Below are positions 1 to 8,207 of a stretch of 64,000 bases of DNA, one piece after another. The notes below the pieces were generated by a model. The model was not told where the DNA came from and did not search any database. It was given only the letters and a program-made list of their open reading frames with translations. Position 1 is the first letter of the stretch, and every line of letters starts with the position of its first letter. The DNA is from Negadavirga shengliensis (GTDB lineage: Bacteria; Bacteroidota; Bacteroidia; Cytophagales; Cyclobacteriaceae), in the NCBI RefSeq assembly GCF_042652345.1, contig NZ_JBHSJJ010000019.1, positions 1 through 64,000 on the forward strand, in the 5' to 3' direction. Both the position numbers and the translations under genes were made by a program.

Positions 1-129
1 GACTAGCAAAATAGTACCAAATCCCTTAGGGGCATGCCCCTAAGGGATTATTGGTGGTGCATTCCTGTTGCCAAATATGGTGCAGTCTTATTTACCGAAA
101 GTGGTGCAGTTGTAATTACCGATTACACA
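1..129. mobile_element. IS21-family element, probable right end
   Basis: Three tandem imperfect repeats of 23-24 bp start at 55, 78 and 102. Each begins TGGTGCA and the last two end near ACCGA. Multiple short repeats of this type at the tips are characteristic of IS21-family elements. A stop codon TAG at 4-6 followed by a palindrome could be the end of istB and its terminator, which would make this the right end with its tip near 127-129 (reads TGT from outside). The transposase lies outside the window, so the orientation is inferred. Confidence 0.5.
20..49. repeat. Perfect 30-bp palindrome
   Basis: Positions 20-34 are the exact reverse complement of 35-49, centred on GCATGC with no loop. 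It sits just after a TAG at 4-6 and before the IS21-type repeats. It could be a bidirectional terminator of the mobile element. It contains the ATG at 34 that opens the downstream frame, which makes that start unlikely to be used. Confidence 0.85.
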
Positions 130-1371
130 ATGACACAAATCTTTTTTTGGTTTGAGTATTTCAGAAATGAATTTAAACATAGAACACCAATAGATTTAAG
201 ATATTACTTTCCTGGCCTTGACAATTTAGGGAACAGACGACAAGTTAACTATTGGATATGCTGCTATATTACAATCTTGTTTTTAAGACAGTACTCTCTT
301 CATAAATACTACATCTATCAAGACTTTACAGCTTTACCAAATCTTCCTGATGATGTTTTAGAGCTGAGCAGTTGGCTCGATAGTATTTCTTTTTTTGAAA
401 AGTGTTTAAATAATATACTTGCAAACAAAGAATTAATAGTAGAGCTCGAATTTGAACAACTAGTGGAAACTAAAAGAGAAGATTTTTCTTTGTTCATCAA
501 TGACTTAAAAAAAGCAATAAAGGGAAAAATCGGACGGCAAAAATTAAATGCTGAATTGTCTGAGGAAAAAATCCGAAACTTTTATTCTAAATCCAACGAA
601 ATAATATCAAATGCTTTTGATGTTTACAAACCGATCTTTGTAGCAAAAGACAAGGAACATTCTAAAGGTGAACTCAAATTGAGTGTTAATGGAGAAATTA
701 CTTTAATGTCAAAATCGGCATTTACTGACAATGATGTTCATCATTTGAATTATGATACAGTATTTGCAGGAGCAATAGTAAACAATAAAGTTAAACGATT
801 AATCCCCAACTCATTTTTAATAGCGAGAACAAAAAGGTACTTACTTAATAAGGATAACATACTTATTGCATTAAACAAAATTGTAGGTAACTCCAGTGAT
901 ATCATAATCGTTGGTGTGAATATTAACTTTCAATTAGAAGAAATTCTTAATGCAAGTAATTTCAAAAGATACATTCAATACATTCCATCGACCGAGTATA
1001 ATTCACAGGACATATTGTTTATTCTTCGAAAATATGATTTGCCAGCAATTGAACACAAAGATTTAAAAGAAGACGAAAAAGAAGAATTGCAATTAAATAA
1101 TTGTATCAATGAAGGGCTGAAAATTTATGCTTCAATTATTGACATCAATAAAGAAGATAATAAGGCGATTAAAGACAAATGGAATTTAGAAAACGAACCT
1201 GATAACCAAGACCTAAAGGTTCAGTTAGCAATTGCTTTTTTGAGCATTATTTATTGGAAGGATGAACGAGAAATTATCCAAGTAAATATTGCTTCAGAAT
1301 ATAGAGAACAAGGAATCCAAAATGATATAAACGATGTTGAACCTCTTCCTGATAGGAAAATCAAAAAATAG
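130..1371 (+). CDS. Hypothetical protein, AT-rich, probably 5'-truncated
   Basis: I do not recognise this protein. The frame is open from 7, but codons before 130 run through the IS21-type end repeats, so I start at the ATG at 130 (413 aa); the alternative ATG at 34 gives 445 aa. There is no signal peptide or membrane segment. The middle is rich in Lys, Glu and Asn, with predicted helices, and there is a hydrophobic strand (IIIVGVNINF) around residue 265. Base composition is clearly more AT-rich than neighbouring genes, with codons such as AAA, AAT and TTA prevailing, so recent transfer is likely. The gene probably lost its N-terminus to the insertion. A defence or cargo role is possible from the setting, but nothing in the sequence proves it. 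Confidence 0.55.
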   Translation: MTQIFFWFEYFRNEFKHRTPIDLRYYFPGLDNLGNRRQVNYWICCYITILFLRQYSLHKYYIYQDFTALPNLPDDVLELSSWLDSISFFEKCLNNILANKELIVELEFEQLVETKREDFSLFINDLKKAIKGKIGRQKLNAELSEEKIRNFYSKSNEIISNAFDVYKPIFVAKDKEHSKGELKLSVNGEITLMSKSAFTDNDVHHLNYDTVFAGAIVNNKVKRLIPNSFLIARTKRYLLNKDNILIALNKIVGNSSDIIIVGVNINFQLEEILNASNFKRYIQYIPSTEYNSQDILFILRKYDLPAIEHKDLKEDEKEELQLNNCINEGLKIYASIIDINKEDNKAIKDKWNLENEPDNQDLKVQLAIAFLSIIYWKDEREIIQVNIASEYREQGIQNDINDVEPLPDRKIKK

Positions 1372-1383
1372 AAAGCCAGCCTG

Positions 1384-1490
1384 TAATCGAGTCCGACCTG
1401 AGCCAAATGGCTCAGGCTGAGTCTATCACACCACCGTACGTACAGGTCTCCCCGAAGCGAGTTCGGGGCTGGCTGTACTTGGCGGTTCAC
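1384..1490 (-). ncRNA. Group II intron-like 3' end remnant (domain V/VI-like)
   Basis: Read on the minus strand this contains GAACCGCC, then GTACAG, a small CCCCGAA/TTCGGGG hairpin, CTGTAC, GTACGGTGGTGTGA, a second hairpin (CCTGAGCC/GGCTCAGG) and ends CTCGATTA. The GAACCGCC...GTACGGTGGTGTG arrangement is what follows reverse-transcriptase genes in many bacterial group II introns. No reverse transcriptase frame is present beside it, so this would be a stranded remnant. The assignment rests on motif memory and was not folded or searched. Confidence 0.4.
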
Positions 1491-1512
1491 TGGATTGTAG
1501 GTTGTGATTTGA

Positions 1513-1641
1513 GGTAATAGGAAAGCATGGATTCATAACCTTAAATGGCTAAAGGAGGTCTTCGAAAGCATCCAGAACCACAAGCAGCATGCCCGCTACC
1601 AGCCACTCCCCTCCTATTGGCAAGAATCCCGTTCTAAATAG
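1513..1641 (+). pseudogene. IS66-family transposase (TnpC) C-terminal remnant
   Basis: A short open frame translates as ...WLKEVFESIQNHK...LPSYW..., ending at TAG 1639-1641. IS66 TnpC proteins end with a similar pattern (WL..VF..I..HK...LLP..W). Only about 40 codons remain and the frame is closed upstream by TGA at 1510. It is a decayed fragment next to the intron-like remnant. The short length makes the assignment tentative. Confidence 0.4.
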
Positions 1642-2058
1642 AAAAATCCTCCTATCAGATAGCTACCTACACCCCTTCAAGGCTTAGCCCAAAAAGACCG
1701 ATCTCCATTAAACAAAATGCACACGAACCGGACATCGATTGTCCATATGGAAAAATATTAAAGAAAAATTTACGGAATTATCAAAAAATATTTTCCCGGA
1801 AAGTGCTTTGTGTTTATCGCATTCATTCAAAAAGTAAATTTAGATTATCAAAATACCTCTTTTCCGGATTGTAGTTTTATTAAATTATAAAACAAGGAAC
1901 CATAGATCCTTTAAAAAAAACATTAAAAACCGGGGCTTGATCTTTTTTTGGTTTTTTGTAGTTGAAATCACATTTTGTGAATCTTGTGATTATTTGACTA
2001 ATTTTCGTCCCGGAATAAATAGAAGTCATTTTTACGAATATTATTTTGATTTAGCGCC
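1642..2058. other. Intergenic region upstream of glmS
   Basis: About 420 bases without a supportable gene. It becomes strongly AT-rich from 1740 onward, with several T and A runs, and must contain the glmS promoter. I found no exact match to the Bacteroidota promoter pattern (TTTG, about 19 nt, TAnnTTTG) that I would defend. Confidence 0.5.
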
Positions 2059-3894
2059 ATGTGTGGAATTGTTGCTTACACCGGTCCCAGGGAAGCATAC
2101 CCTGTTATTTTAAAAGGACTGAAGAGACTCGAATACAGAGGATATGACAGTGCGGGAGTGGCCCTGTTGAACAGCGGGCTGCAGGTTTTCAAGAAAAAAG
2201 GAAAAGTCGCCGAACTGGAGGAGGCCTTATTGGGGAAAAACCTTCACGCCCTAACGGGCATCGGGCATACCCGGTGGGCTACCCACGGAGAGCCCTCTGA
2301 CAGAAATGCGCACCCCCACCGGTCCTCCAACGGAAAACTGGCCATGGTCCATAACGGGATCATTGAAAATTATGCCTTATTAAAGCGGGAGCTCCAGAAC
2401 AAAGGGTACCATTTCGAGAGCGACACCGATACGGAAGTGTTGCTCAAATTCATCGAAGACATCCACGGACACCACAACGGATCCCTGGAGGAAGCGGTCC
2501 GGATCGCTCTAAAGAGGATAGTGGGGGCTTATGTGATCATTTTGATCGATGAGGACAATCCCGACACCCTTATCGCGGCCAGAAAGGGAAGCCCTCTGGT
2601 CATCGGCATTGGCAAAGGAGAGCATTTTCTGGCATCGGACGCCTCTCCCATTGTAGAATACACCAAAGAGGTGGTTTATATCAACGACTATGAAATCGCC
2701 ATCGTCAAACCGGATGAACTCATCCTCAAAAACCTCGGAAATGAGAAAGTGACGCCTTTTATCACCAAGCTGGATATGGAGCTTGCTGCCATTGAAAAAG
2801 GCGGATTTGACCATTTTATGTTGAAGGAGATCTTTGAGCAGCCCACCACCATCTTCGATTGCTTGAGAGGCCGGCTGGATGCCAGTGCCGGAACCATCCG
2901 CATGAGCGGGGTGGACGACAACCTGGATATGCTGACCAACGCCCGCCGCATCATCATGGTGGCCTGTGGCACCTCCTGGCATGCCGGATTGGTGGCGGAA
3001 TATGTGTTCGAAGAATTGTGCAGGATACCTGTAGAAGTGGAATATGCTTCGGAGTTCCGTTACAGAAATCCGGTGATCCAAACAGGTGACGTCATCATTG
3101 CCATTTCGCAGAGCGGGGAAACGGCTGACACGCTGGTAGCCATAGACAAAGCCAAGGAGCAAGGGGCTTTTATTTTTGGCGTCGTCAATGTGGTAGGCTC
3201 CAGTATCGCCCGGGTGTCCCATGCGGGAGCCCATACCCATGCCGGCCCGGAAATCGGTGTGGCGTCCACAAAGGCCTTCACCGCCCAGCTTGCTGTCCTG
3301 TATATGATCGCCCTTAAGTTGGGCTATGCCAAAGGCACCATCGGCATGGAAAGGTACACCCACCTGATCAATGAACTTCACATGGTGCCCGAAAAAGTGG
3401 CCACCGTACTTGAGAGCAGTTCCCGGATAAAGGAACTTGCCGAAAAATATAAAGATTCAACCGATTTTCTCTACCTCGGCAGGGGTTTCAATTTTCCTGT
3501 GGCGTTGGAAGGCGCCCTCAAGCTAAAAGAGATTTCCTACATCCATGCGGAAGGATACCCTGCGGCCGAAATGAAGCACGGCCCCATCGCCCTCGTGGAA
3601 GAGACGCTTCCGGTGGTTTTCGTGGCCACAAAAGATGCTTATCATGAAAAACTCGTCAGCAATGCCCAGGAAATAAAAGCCCGGAGAGGAAAGGTTGTGG
3701 CCGTGATCACCGAAGATGATCCGGTGTTCACTGAGATTGCTGATGATACCATGTCCGTCCCAGCCGCCGATGAACTGATCGCCCCCATGTTGGGCGTGAT
3801 TCCTTTGCAACTGCTGGCTTATTACATCGGGTTGGCTAAAGGGCTTGATGTGGACAAACCCAGAAACCTCGCCAAATCCGTTACCGTAGAATGA
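2059..3894 (+). CDS. glmS: Glutamine--fructose-6-phosphate aminotransferase (isomerizing)
   Basis: Makes glucosamine-6-phosphate from fructose-6-phosphate and glutamine, the first committed step to UDP-GlcNAc for peptidoglycan and surface polysaccharides; cytosolic. The protein starts MCGIVAY, so Cys2 becomes the N-terminal nucleophile of the class II glutaminase domain (about 1-220, with HTRWATHG and HNGIIEN). Two SIS sugar-isomerase domains follow (about 290-420 and 460-600), with the SQSGETADT phosphate-binding loop and the C-terminal DKPRNLAKSVTVE signature of GlmS. Length of 611 aa is normal. The next gene begins 19 nt downstream, so the two are probably co-transcribed. No glmS ribozyme was seen upstream, as expected outside Firmicutes. 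Confidence 0.97.
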   Translation: MCGIVAYTGPREAYPVILKGLKRLEYRGYDSAGVALLNSGLQVFKKKGKVAELEEALLGKNLHALTGIGHTRWATHGEPSDRNAHPHRSSNGKLAMVHNGIIENYALLKRELQNKGYHFESDTDTEVLLKFIEDIHGHHNGSLEEAVRIALKRIVGAYVIILIDEDNPDTLIAARKGSPLVIGIGKGEHFLASDASPIVEYTKEVVYINDYEIAIVKPDELILKNLGNEKVTPFITKLDMELAAIEKGGFDHFMLKEIFEQPTTIFDCLRGRLDASAGTIRMSGVDDNLDMLTNARRIIMVACGTSWHAGLVAEYVFEELCRIPVEVEYASEFRYRNPVIQTGDVIIAISQSGETADTLVAIDKAKEQGAFIFGVVNVVGSSIARVSHAGAHTHAGPEIGVASTKAFTAQLAVLYMIALKLGYAKGTIGMERYTHLINELHMVPEKVATVLESSSRIKELAEKYKDSTDFLYLGRGFNFPVALEGALKLKEISYIHAEGYPAAEMKHGPIALVEETLPVVFVATKDAYHEKLVSNAQEIKARRGKVVAVITEDDPVFTEIADDTMSVPAADELIAPMLGVIPLQLLAYYIGLAKGLDVDKPRNLAKSVTVE

Positions 3895-3913
3895 CTTTTT
3901 TAAAACCATTACC

Positions 3914-6124
3914 ATGAACCAGATAACAAGGCATCCATTATCCTCGTTGGGCTACCGGTTTATCCAGGAGAAATTTCTTCCCGAAGGGAAAGATGAATAT
4001 TATCTGCGCAACATACAAAACAGAAACGGTGTCAATTACCGTCAACTGAATGCCCAGGAGATTGAGATTTTGGTAAGAAACCGGAACCAATCGGATGATT
4101 GGAACAAAATCCTGGTATCCGACGCCTTCAACCCCGAGCTCGTCAAAAACTGCAAGTTCTTTGGTCTGGTACGGTTGGGCAAACTGGAACCCTGCTACCT
4201 GGAATACCACAACCTGCGCATGCCTGTAGGGATCTATAACAGCACCATCATCAGTTGTGACATCGGGGATAACGTGGTCATTGACAATGTGAATTACCTG
4301 TCCCACTATATCCTGGGCAATGATGTGGTATTGGTGAATGTGAATGAAATGGCCACAACCAGCCACGCCAAATTCGGCAATGGCATAGTCAAAGAGGGCG
4401 AAGAGGAAAATATAAGGATCTGGCTGGAGGTATGCAATGAAAATGCTGGCAGAAAGGTGGCCCCTTTCAGCGGCATGTTGCCCGGCGACGCCTGGCTTTG
4501 GTCCAGGTTCAGAACTGATGTGGAGCTTCAAAAAAAGCTGCTGGATTTTACCCAAAAGGCTTTTGACAGCAAAAGGGGTTATTACGGCAAAGTAGGCGAC
4601 CGTTGTATCATCAAAAACACCCTGATCATCAAAGATGTATGGATCGGATCCGATGCCTATATCAAAGGGGCCAACAAACTCAAAAACCTGACCATCCATT
4701 CAGACGCTGAAGCCAGTACACAGATTGGCGAGGGATGCGAAATGGTCAACGGGATCATCAGCGAAGGCTGCACCATATTTTATGGTGTGAAGGCCGTCCG
4801 GTTTGTGATGGCATCCCATTCCCAACTCAAATACGGTGCACGGCTGATCAACAGTTACCTGGGCAACAATGCCACCATCTCTTGTTGCGAGGTGTTGAAT
4901 TCATTGATTTTCCCTGCCCACGAACAGCATCACAACAACTCCTTCCTGTGCGCGGCATTGGTGATGGGCCAGAGCAACATGGCTGCCGGAGCCACGGTAG
5001 GGTCTAACCACAATTCAAGAGGTGCGGACGGGGAACTCATAGCCGGAAGAGGGTTTTGGCCGGGCCTGTGTGTCAGTCTGAAACACAACTCCAGGTTTGC
5101 CAGCTTTAATATCCTGGCCAAAGGGGATTATCCCGCTGAATTGGACATCCCCCTGCCTTTTTCCCTTATCAGCAACCAGGTCTACCAGAACCGGCTGGTT
5201 GTCATGCCCGCTTATTGGTTTCTATACAACATGTATGCATTGGCCAGGAATGCATGGAAGTACAAAGACAGGGACAAAAGAACGGAGAAAATCCAGCTAT
5301 TGGAGTTTGATTACCTGGCTCCCGATACGATTTTTGAGGTATACCGGGCCATCGGGATTTTGGAAACCGAAACCGGAAAAAGTTATTTACAGCAAAAGGA
5401 AAACCCAGGGGAAATTACCCACAAGCGGGCAAGGCGTGAGGGCGCGGAGCTGCTGAAAAACCAAAGTGAGCTGCTGGAAGGATTGGAGATTTTCATCCAT
5501 GGCTGGGAAAACAGCAAAAGGAAAGTTCAGGTTATCAAAGCAAGCCAGGCCTGGTCCATTTATGTCAGCCTCATCAAATATTATGCGGTAAAATGCAGCC
5601 TGGAATACTTGGAAGAAGAAAAAGACATGAGTTGGGAGAGATTATCCGGTCTTATCTCTTCAAAGAATGAATGCCTGACCTGGTCCAATGTGGGTGGCCA
5701 ACTCATTCCTGACAATGAGCTGGAACAGCTTATCCACAACATCAAAGCGGGAAACATCACGGGATGGGACGGTATACATGAAGGATACCAAGCTGTATCC
5801 AAAGCCTATAGCCGGAATAAAGCCAGCCACGCCCTGTGTATTTTGAACCAGTTCCTGAAAGACCAGGGCCAAACTTTTTCTCTCCAAACATGGCAGGATA
5901 TCATGGAAGAAACCCTTGCTTTCCGGCAATGGTTATCCGACCAGGTATATGCTTCGAGAAAAAAGGATTATGACAACCCTTTCCGAAACATGGTATATGC
6001 TTCAGATGAAGAGAGGGACCAAATCGTTGGGGGATTGGACGACAATCCTTTTATAGCTGAAGAAAAGATGGACTGCAAAAATTACATCCGGAAGGTAAAA
6101 GAATGGTCACAGGCCCTGAAATAG
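3914..6124 (+). CDS. DUF4954 family protein with left-handed beta-helix-like repeats
   Basis: A 736-aa protein of a Bacteroidota family (DUF4954) of unknown function. Residues about 95-400 show spaced hexapeptide-like turns (IISCDIGDNVVIDN, LTIHSDAEASTQIGEG, MAAGATVGSNHNSRGADGE) typical of left-handed beta-helix acyl- or nucleotidyl-transferase folds. The C-terminal third is helical and charged. There is no signal peptide, so it is cytosolic. It follows glmS by 19 nt, which suggests a link to amino-sugar or nucleotide-sugar metabolism; that link is inferred from position only. The catalytic chemistry is not known to me. Confidence 0.85.
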   Translation: MNQITRHPLSSLGYRFIQEKFLPEGKDEYYLRNIQNRNGVNYRQLNAQEIEILVRNRNQSDDWNKILVSDAFNPELVKNCKFFGLVRLGKLEPCYLEYHNLRMPVGIYNSTIISCDIGDNVVIDNVNYLSHYILGNDVVLVNVNEMATTSHAKFGNGIVKEGEEENIRIWLEVCNENAGRKVAPFSGMLPGDAWLWSRFRTDVELQKKLLDFTQKAFDSKRGYYGKVGDRCIIKNTLIIKDVWIGSDAYIKGANKLKNLTIHSDAEASTQIGEGCEMVNGIISEGCTIFYGVKAVRFVMASHSQLKYGARLINSYLGNNATISCCEVLNSLIFPAHEQHHNNSFLCAALVMGQSNMAAGATVGSNHNSRGADGELIAGRGFWPGLCVSLKHNSRFASFNILAKGDYPAELDIPLPFSLISNQVYQNRLVVMPAYWFLYNMYALARNAWKYKDRDKRTEKIQLLEFDYLAPDTIFEVYRAIGILETETGKSYLQQKENPGEITHKRARREGAELLKNQSELLEGLEIFIHGWENSKRKVQVIKASQAWSIYVSLIKYYAVKCSLEYLEEEKDMSWERLSGLISSKNECLTWSNVGGQLIPDNELEQLIHNIKAGNITGWDGIHEGYQAVSKAYSRNKASHALCILNQFLKDQGQTFSLQTWQDIMEETLAFRQWLSDQVYASRKKDYDNPFRNMVYASDEERDQIVGGLDDNPFIAEEKMDCKNYIRKVKEWSQALK

Positions 6125-6334
6125 GGCTTGTGTTTTTTTTGTATACGGTTTTTTAATTTATATTTTTACATTCCATGAAAATCACCAAATTATGGAATGG
6201 ATATTTCTTACAGGACAAAATTAAAATTTTAATTTTATGCGTACCCACCATATCCTTATTGCTTCAACTACACCACTTTAACCAGAATTGAAATAACCCC
6301 AAAGGTTGACCATAAACCCATTCACCGATAAACC

Positions 6335-7981
6335 ATGAAGAAGCCTTTCCTACTGTTCAGTGTCATTTGTATTCTTTTTTTCACCTCTTGTCAACAGGAG
6401 AAACCGCTTGATCCTTTATTCCAGGATGCCCTTGAAAACGGGTATCTGGCCCATGAGGGCTTTAGCCGTTGCCTGGATTTTGTGAACTCCTGGTTGGAAT
6501 ATGCGGATCTTGAAACCGGATTGATCCCGCGAAACCTACACGAATCCAAGGATTTCTGGAATGCCAAGGACGCCGCTGCGGATAACTATCCCTTTATGGT
6601 TTTGACCGCGGCCCTCCTCGACAGGGATTTGTATGAAGGAAAAATGAAGGCCATTCTCGAAACGGAACAACGGCTCACCAACCGTTGGGACCGGCTGCCG
6701 GATGATTGGTCATTTTCCAAAAAAGGCTTCATGGCAGAGAATCTCCGAAAAGACGAGATCATTTTTGGTGCCTCAGAGTATGTGAAGGATGGCCTTCTGC
6801 CGTTGACCGAATATATTGGAAAGACAGCGTGGTCACAGCGCATGATCGATATTCTTGATGACATCTGGAAAAATGCGGAATATGAAAGCCCCTTCGGCCA
6901 CATTCCTTCCTACAACGTAGAGGTAAACGGTGAACTGTTGCAGGCACTTTCCAGGGTTTATTGGATGACGGGAGAGCAAAAATACCTGGACTGGGCCATC
7001 CGGCTGGGTGATTTTTACCTGTTGGGAGAAAACCACCCTACCCGGGACCAAGATCTCATCCGTCTCCGTGACCATGGCTGCGAGATCATTTCCGGCCTGT
7101 GTGAGTTGTACCTTACTACTGCCTTTGCCAATGTGGAAAAGAAGGAGGCCTACAGAAAACCCATTTATGACATGCTGGACCGCATATTGGAGGTGGGAAC
7201 CGATGAACATGGATTATTCTACAATCAGGTCAATCCCATTACAGGCGAAATACTGGATGCGGGGATTGCAGATACCTGGGGTTACACCTACAATGCCTAC
7301 TATTCCGTATACATGCTGGATGGGCACGGGCCTTATCGCGATGCGGTGCTTCGGGCATTGAATAACCTGAATCACTACGAATACTACGACTGGGAAAGGG
7401 GAAGTGCGGATGGCTATGCCGATGCCATAGAAAGTGCGTTGAACCTGTACAACAGGGAAAAAGTAAACGAGGCCAGCAACTGGGTGGACAGCCAGATACA
7501 GGTGATGTGGGGCATGCAGGATTCAGCCCATAGGGCCAACGCTGAAGCCTATCAAAATACCGGCATCATCGAGGGATGGCATGGGGATGGCAACTTTGCC
7601 CGGACCACCATCATGTACTGCCTCTGGAAAACGCAGGGCACCACTTTGTCACCCTGGAGTGAAGCGGTCTACTTCGGCGCTATCAATGACGGTGACGGTC
7701 TTAAAATGGCCATTTTCCCCGAAGCGGATTGGGCAGGCAAAATACATTTTGACCATCCCAGGCATCAGGGGATTTTCAACCTGCCCTTGGACTATCCCAG
7801 GATCAACCAGTTTCCCGAATGGTTTACGGTAAAGGAAGAGCAGACTTACCGGCTTCACTTTGAGCAGGACAACAAAACCCGGAATTACAGCGGAAAAGAA
7901 CTGATAGCGGGTATTGATATCCGCGCCAAAGCCAACGAACCGGTTTACCTTACCTTAAGCCCATCCAATAAGGGCAATTGA
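6335..7981 (+). CDS. Lipoprotein, six-hairpin glycosidase-like
   Basis: A 548-aa protein with a lipoprotein signal peptide ending FFTSC, Cys19 being the acylation site. The mature part is rich in repeated helical pairs with aromatic/acidic motifs (LEYADLETGLIP, YNVEVNGELLQALSRVYWMTG, DTWGYTYNAYYSVYMLDG, DGYADAIESALNLYNRE), the look of an (alpha/alpha)6 six-hairpin glycosidase barrel. The C-terminal 100 residues appear beta-rich. It probably acts on an extracellular or periplasmic polysaccharide, but I cannot name the GH family or substrate. It stands alone, with 210 nt to the DUF4954 gene upstream and a convergent glycosyltransferase downstream. Confidence 0.65.
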   Translation: MKKPFLLFSVICILFFTSCQQEKPLDPLFQDALENGYLAHEGFSRCLDFVNSWLEYADLETGLIPRNLHESKDFWNAKDAAADNYPFMVLTAALLDRDLYEGKMKAILETEQRLTNRWDRLPDDWSFSKKGFMAENLRKDEIIFGASEYVKDGLLPLTEYIGKTAWSQRMIDILDDIWKNAEYESPFGHIPSYNVEVNGELLQALSRVYWMTGEQKYLDWAIRLGDFYLLGENHPTRDQDLIRLRDHGCEIISGLCELYLTTAFANVEKKEAYRKPIYDMLDRILEVGTDEHGLFYNQVNPITGEILDAGIADTWGYTYNAYYSVYMLDGHGPYRDAVLRALNNLNHYEYYDWERGSADGYADAIESALNLYNREKVNEASNWVDSQIQVMWGMQDSAHRANAEAYQNTGIIEGWHGDGNFARTTIMYCLWKTQGTTLSPWSEAVYFGAINDGDGLKMAIFPEADWAGKIHFDHPRHQGIFNLPLDYPRINQFPEWFTVKEEQTYRLHFEQDNKTRNYSGKELIAGIDIRAKANEPVYLTLSPSNKGN

Positions 7982-8001
7982 TCCGGCGTTAAGGTATTAG
8001 C

Positions 8002-8207
8002 TAGTGTTGAGTCAGGTATGAAATGTCGGATTTCGGTCGCTCCCATTGGTTCTCTAGATGTCCACGGATTGCACTAATTAGCACGAAAAGGAGAATTGAA
8101 AAGCTGTTTCAATTACATGGTTCTTTCCATAAAATTAGTGTTAATTAGTGGAATTAGTGGACAAAAAATCGACGAGATATCCGTCATTTTACTCTTGGCA
8201 TGAGACC
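8002..8207 (-). repeat. MITE-like dispersed element, copy A
   Basis: About 206 bp, present in two further copies at 13661 and 40980. In element orientation (minus strand) it carries TTTTTTGTCCACTAAT, a CACTAATT run, GTAATTGAAACAGC, TGCAATCCGTGGACATCT and ends in an inverted terminal repeat (plus-strand TAGTGTTGAGTCAGG at 8002). The other terminus overlaps the last five sense codons and the stop codon of the adjacent glycosyltransferase. It encodes no protein. Confidence 0.75.

Noticed and set aside
34..129. N-terminal extension of the first gene from ATG 34
   Set aside because: The codons lie in the palindrome and the tandem IS21-type repeats, and give repetitive residues unlike the rest of the protein.
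2000..2058. glmS ribozyme or riboswitch upstream of glmS
   Set aside because: The leader is short and AT-rich, with no conserved core of the glmS ribozyme, which is known mainly from Firmicutes.
2509..3381. 290-codon minus-strand frame inside glmS
   Set aside because: It is antisense to a strongly supported enzyme gene and has no protein-like motifs.
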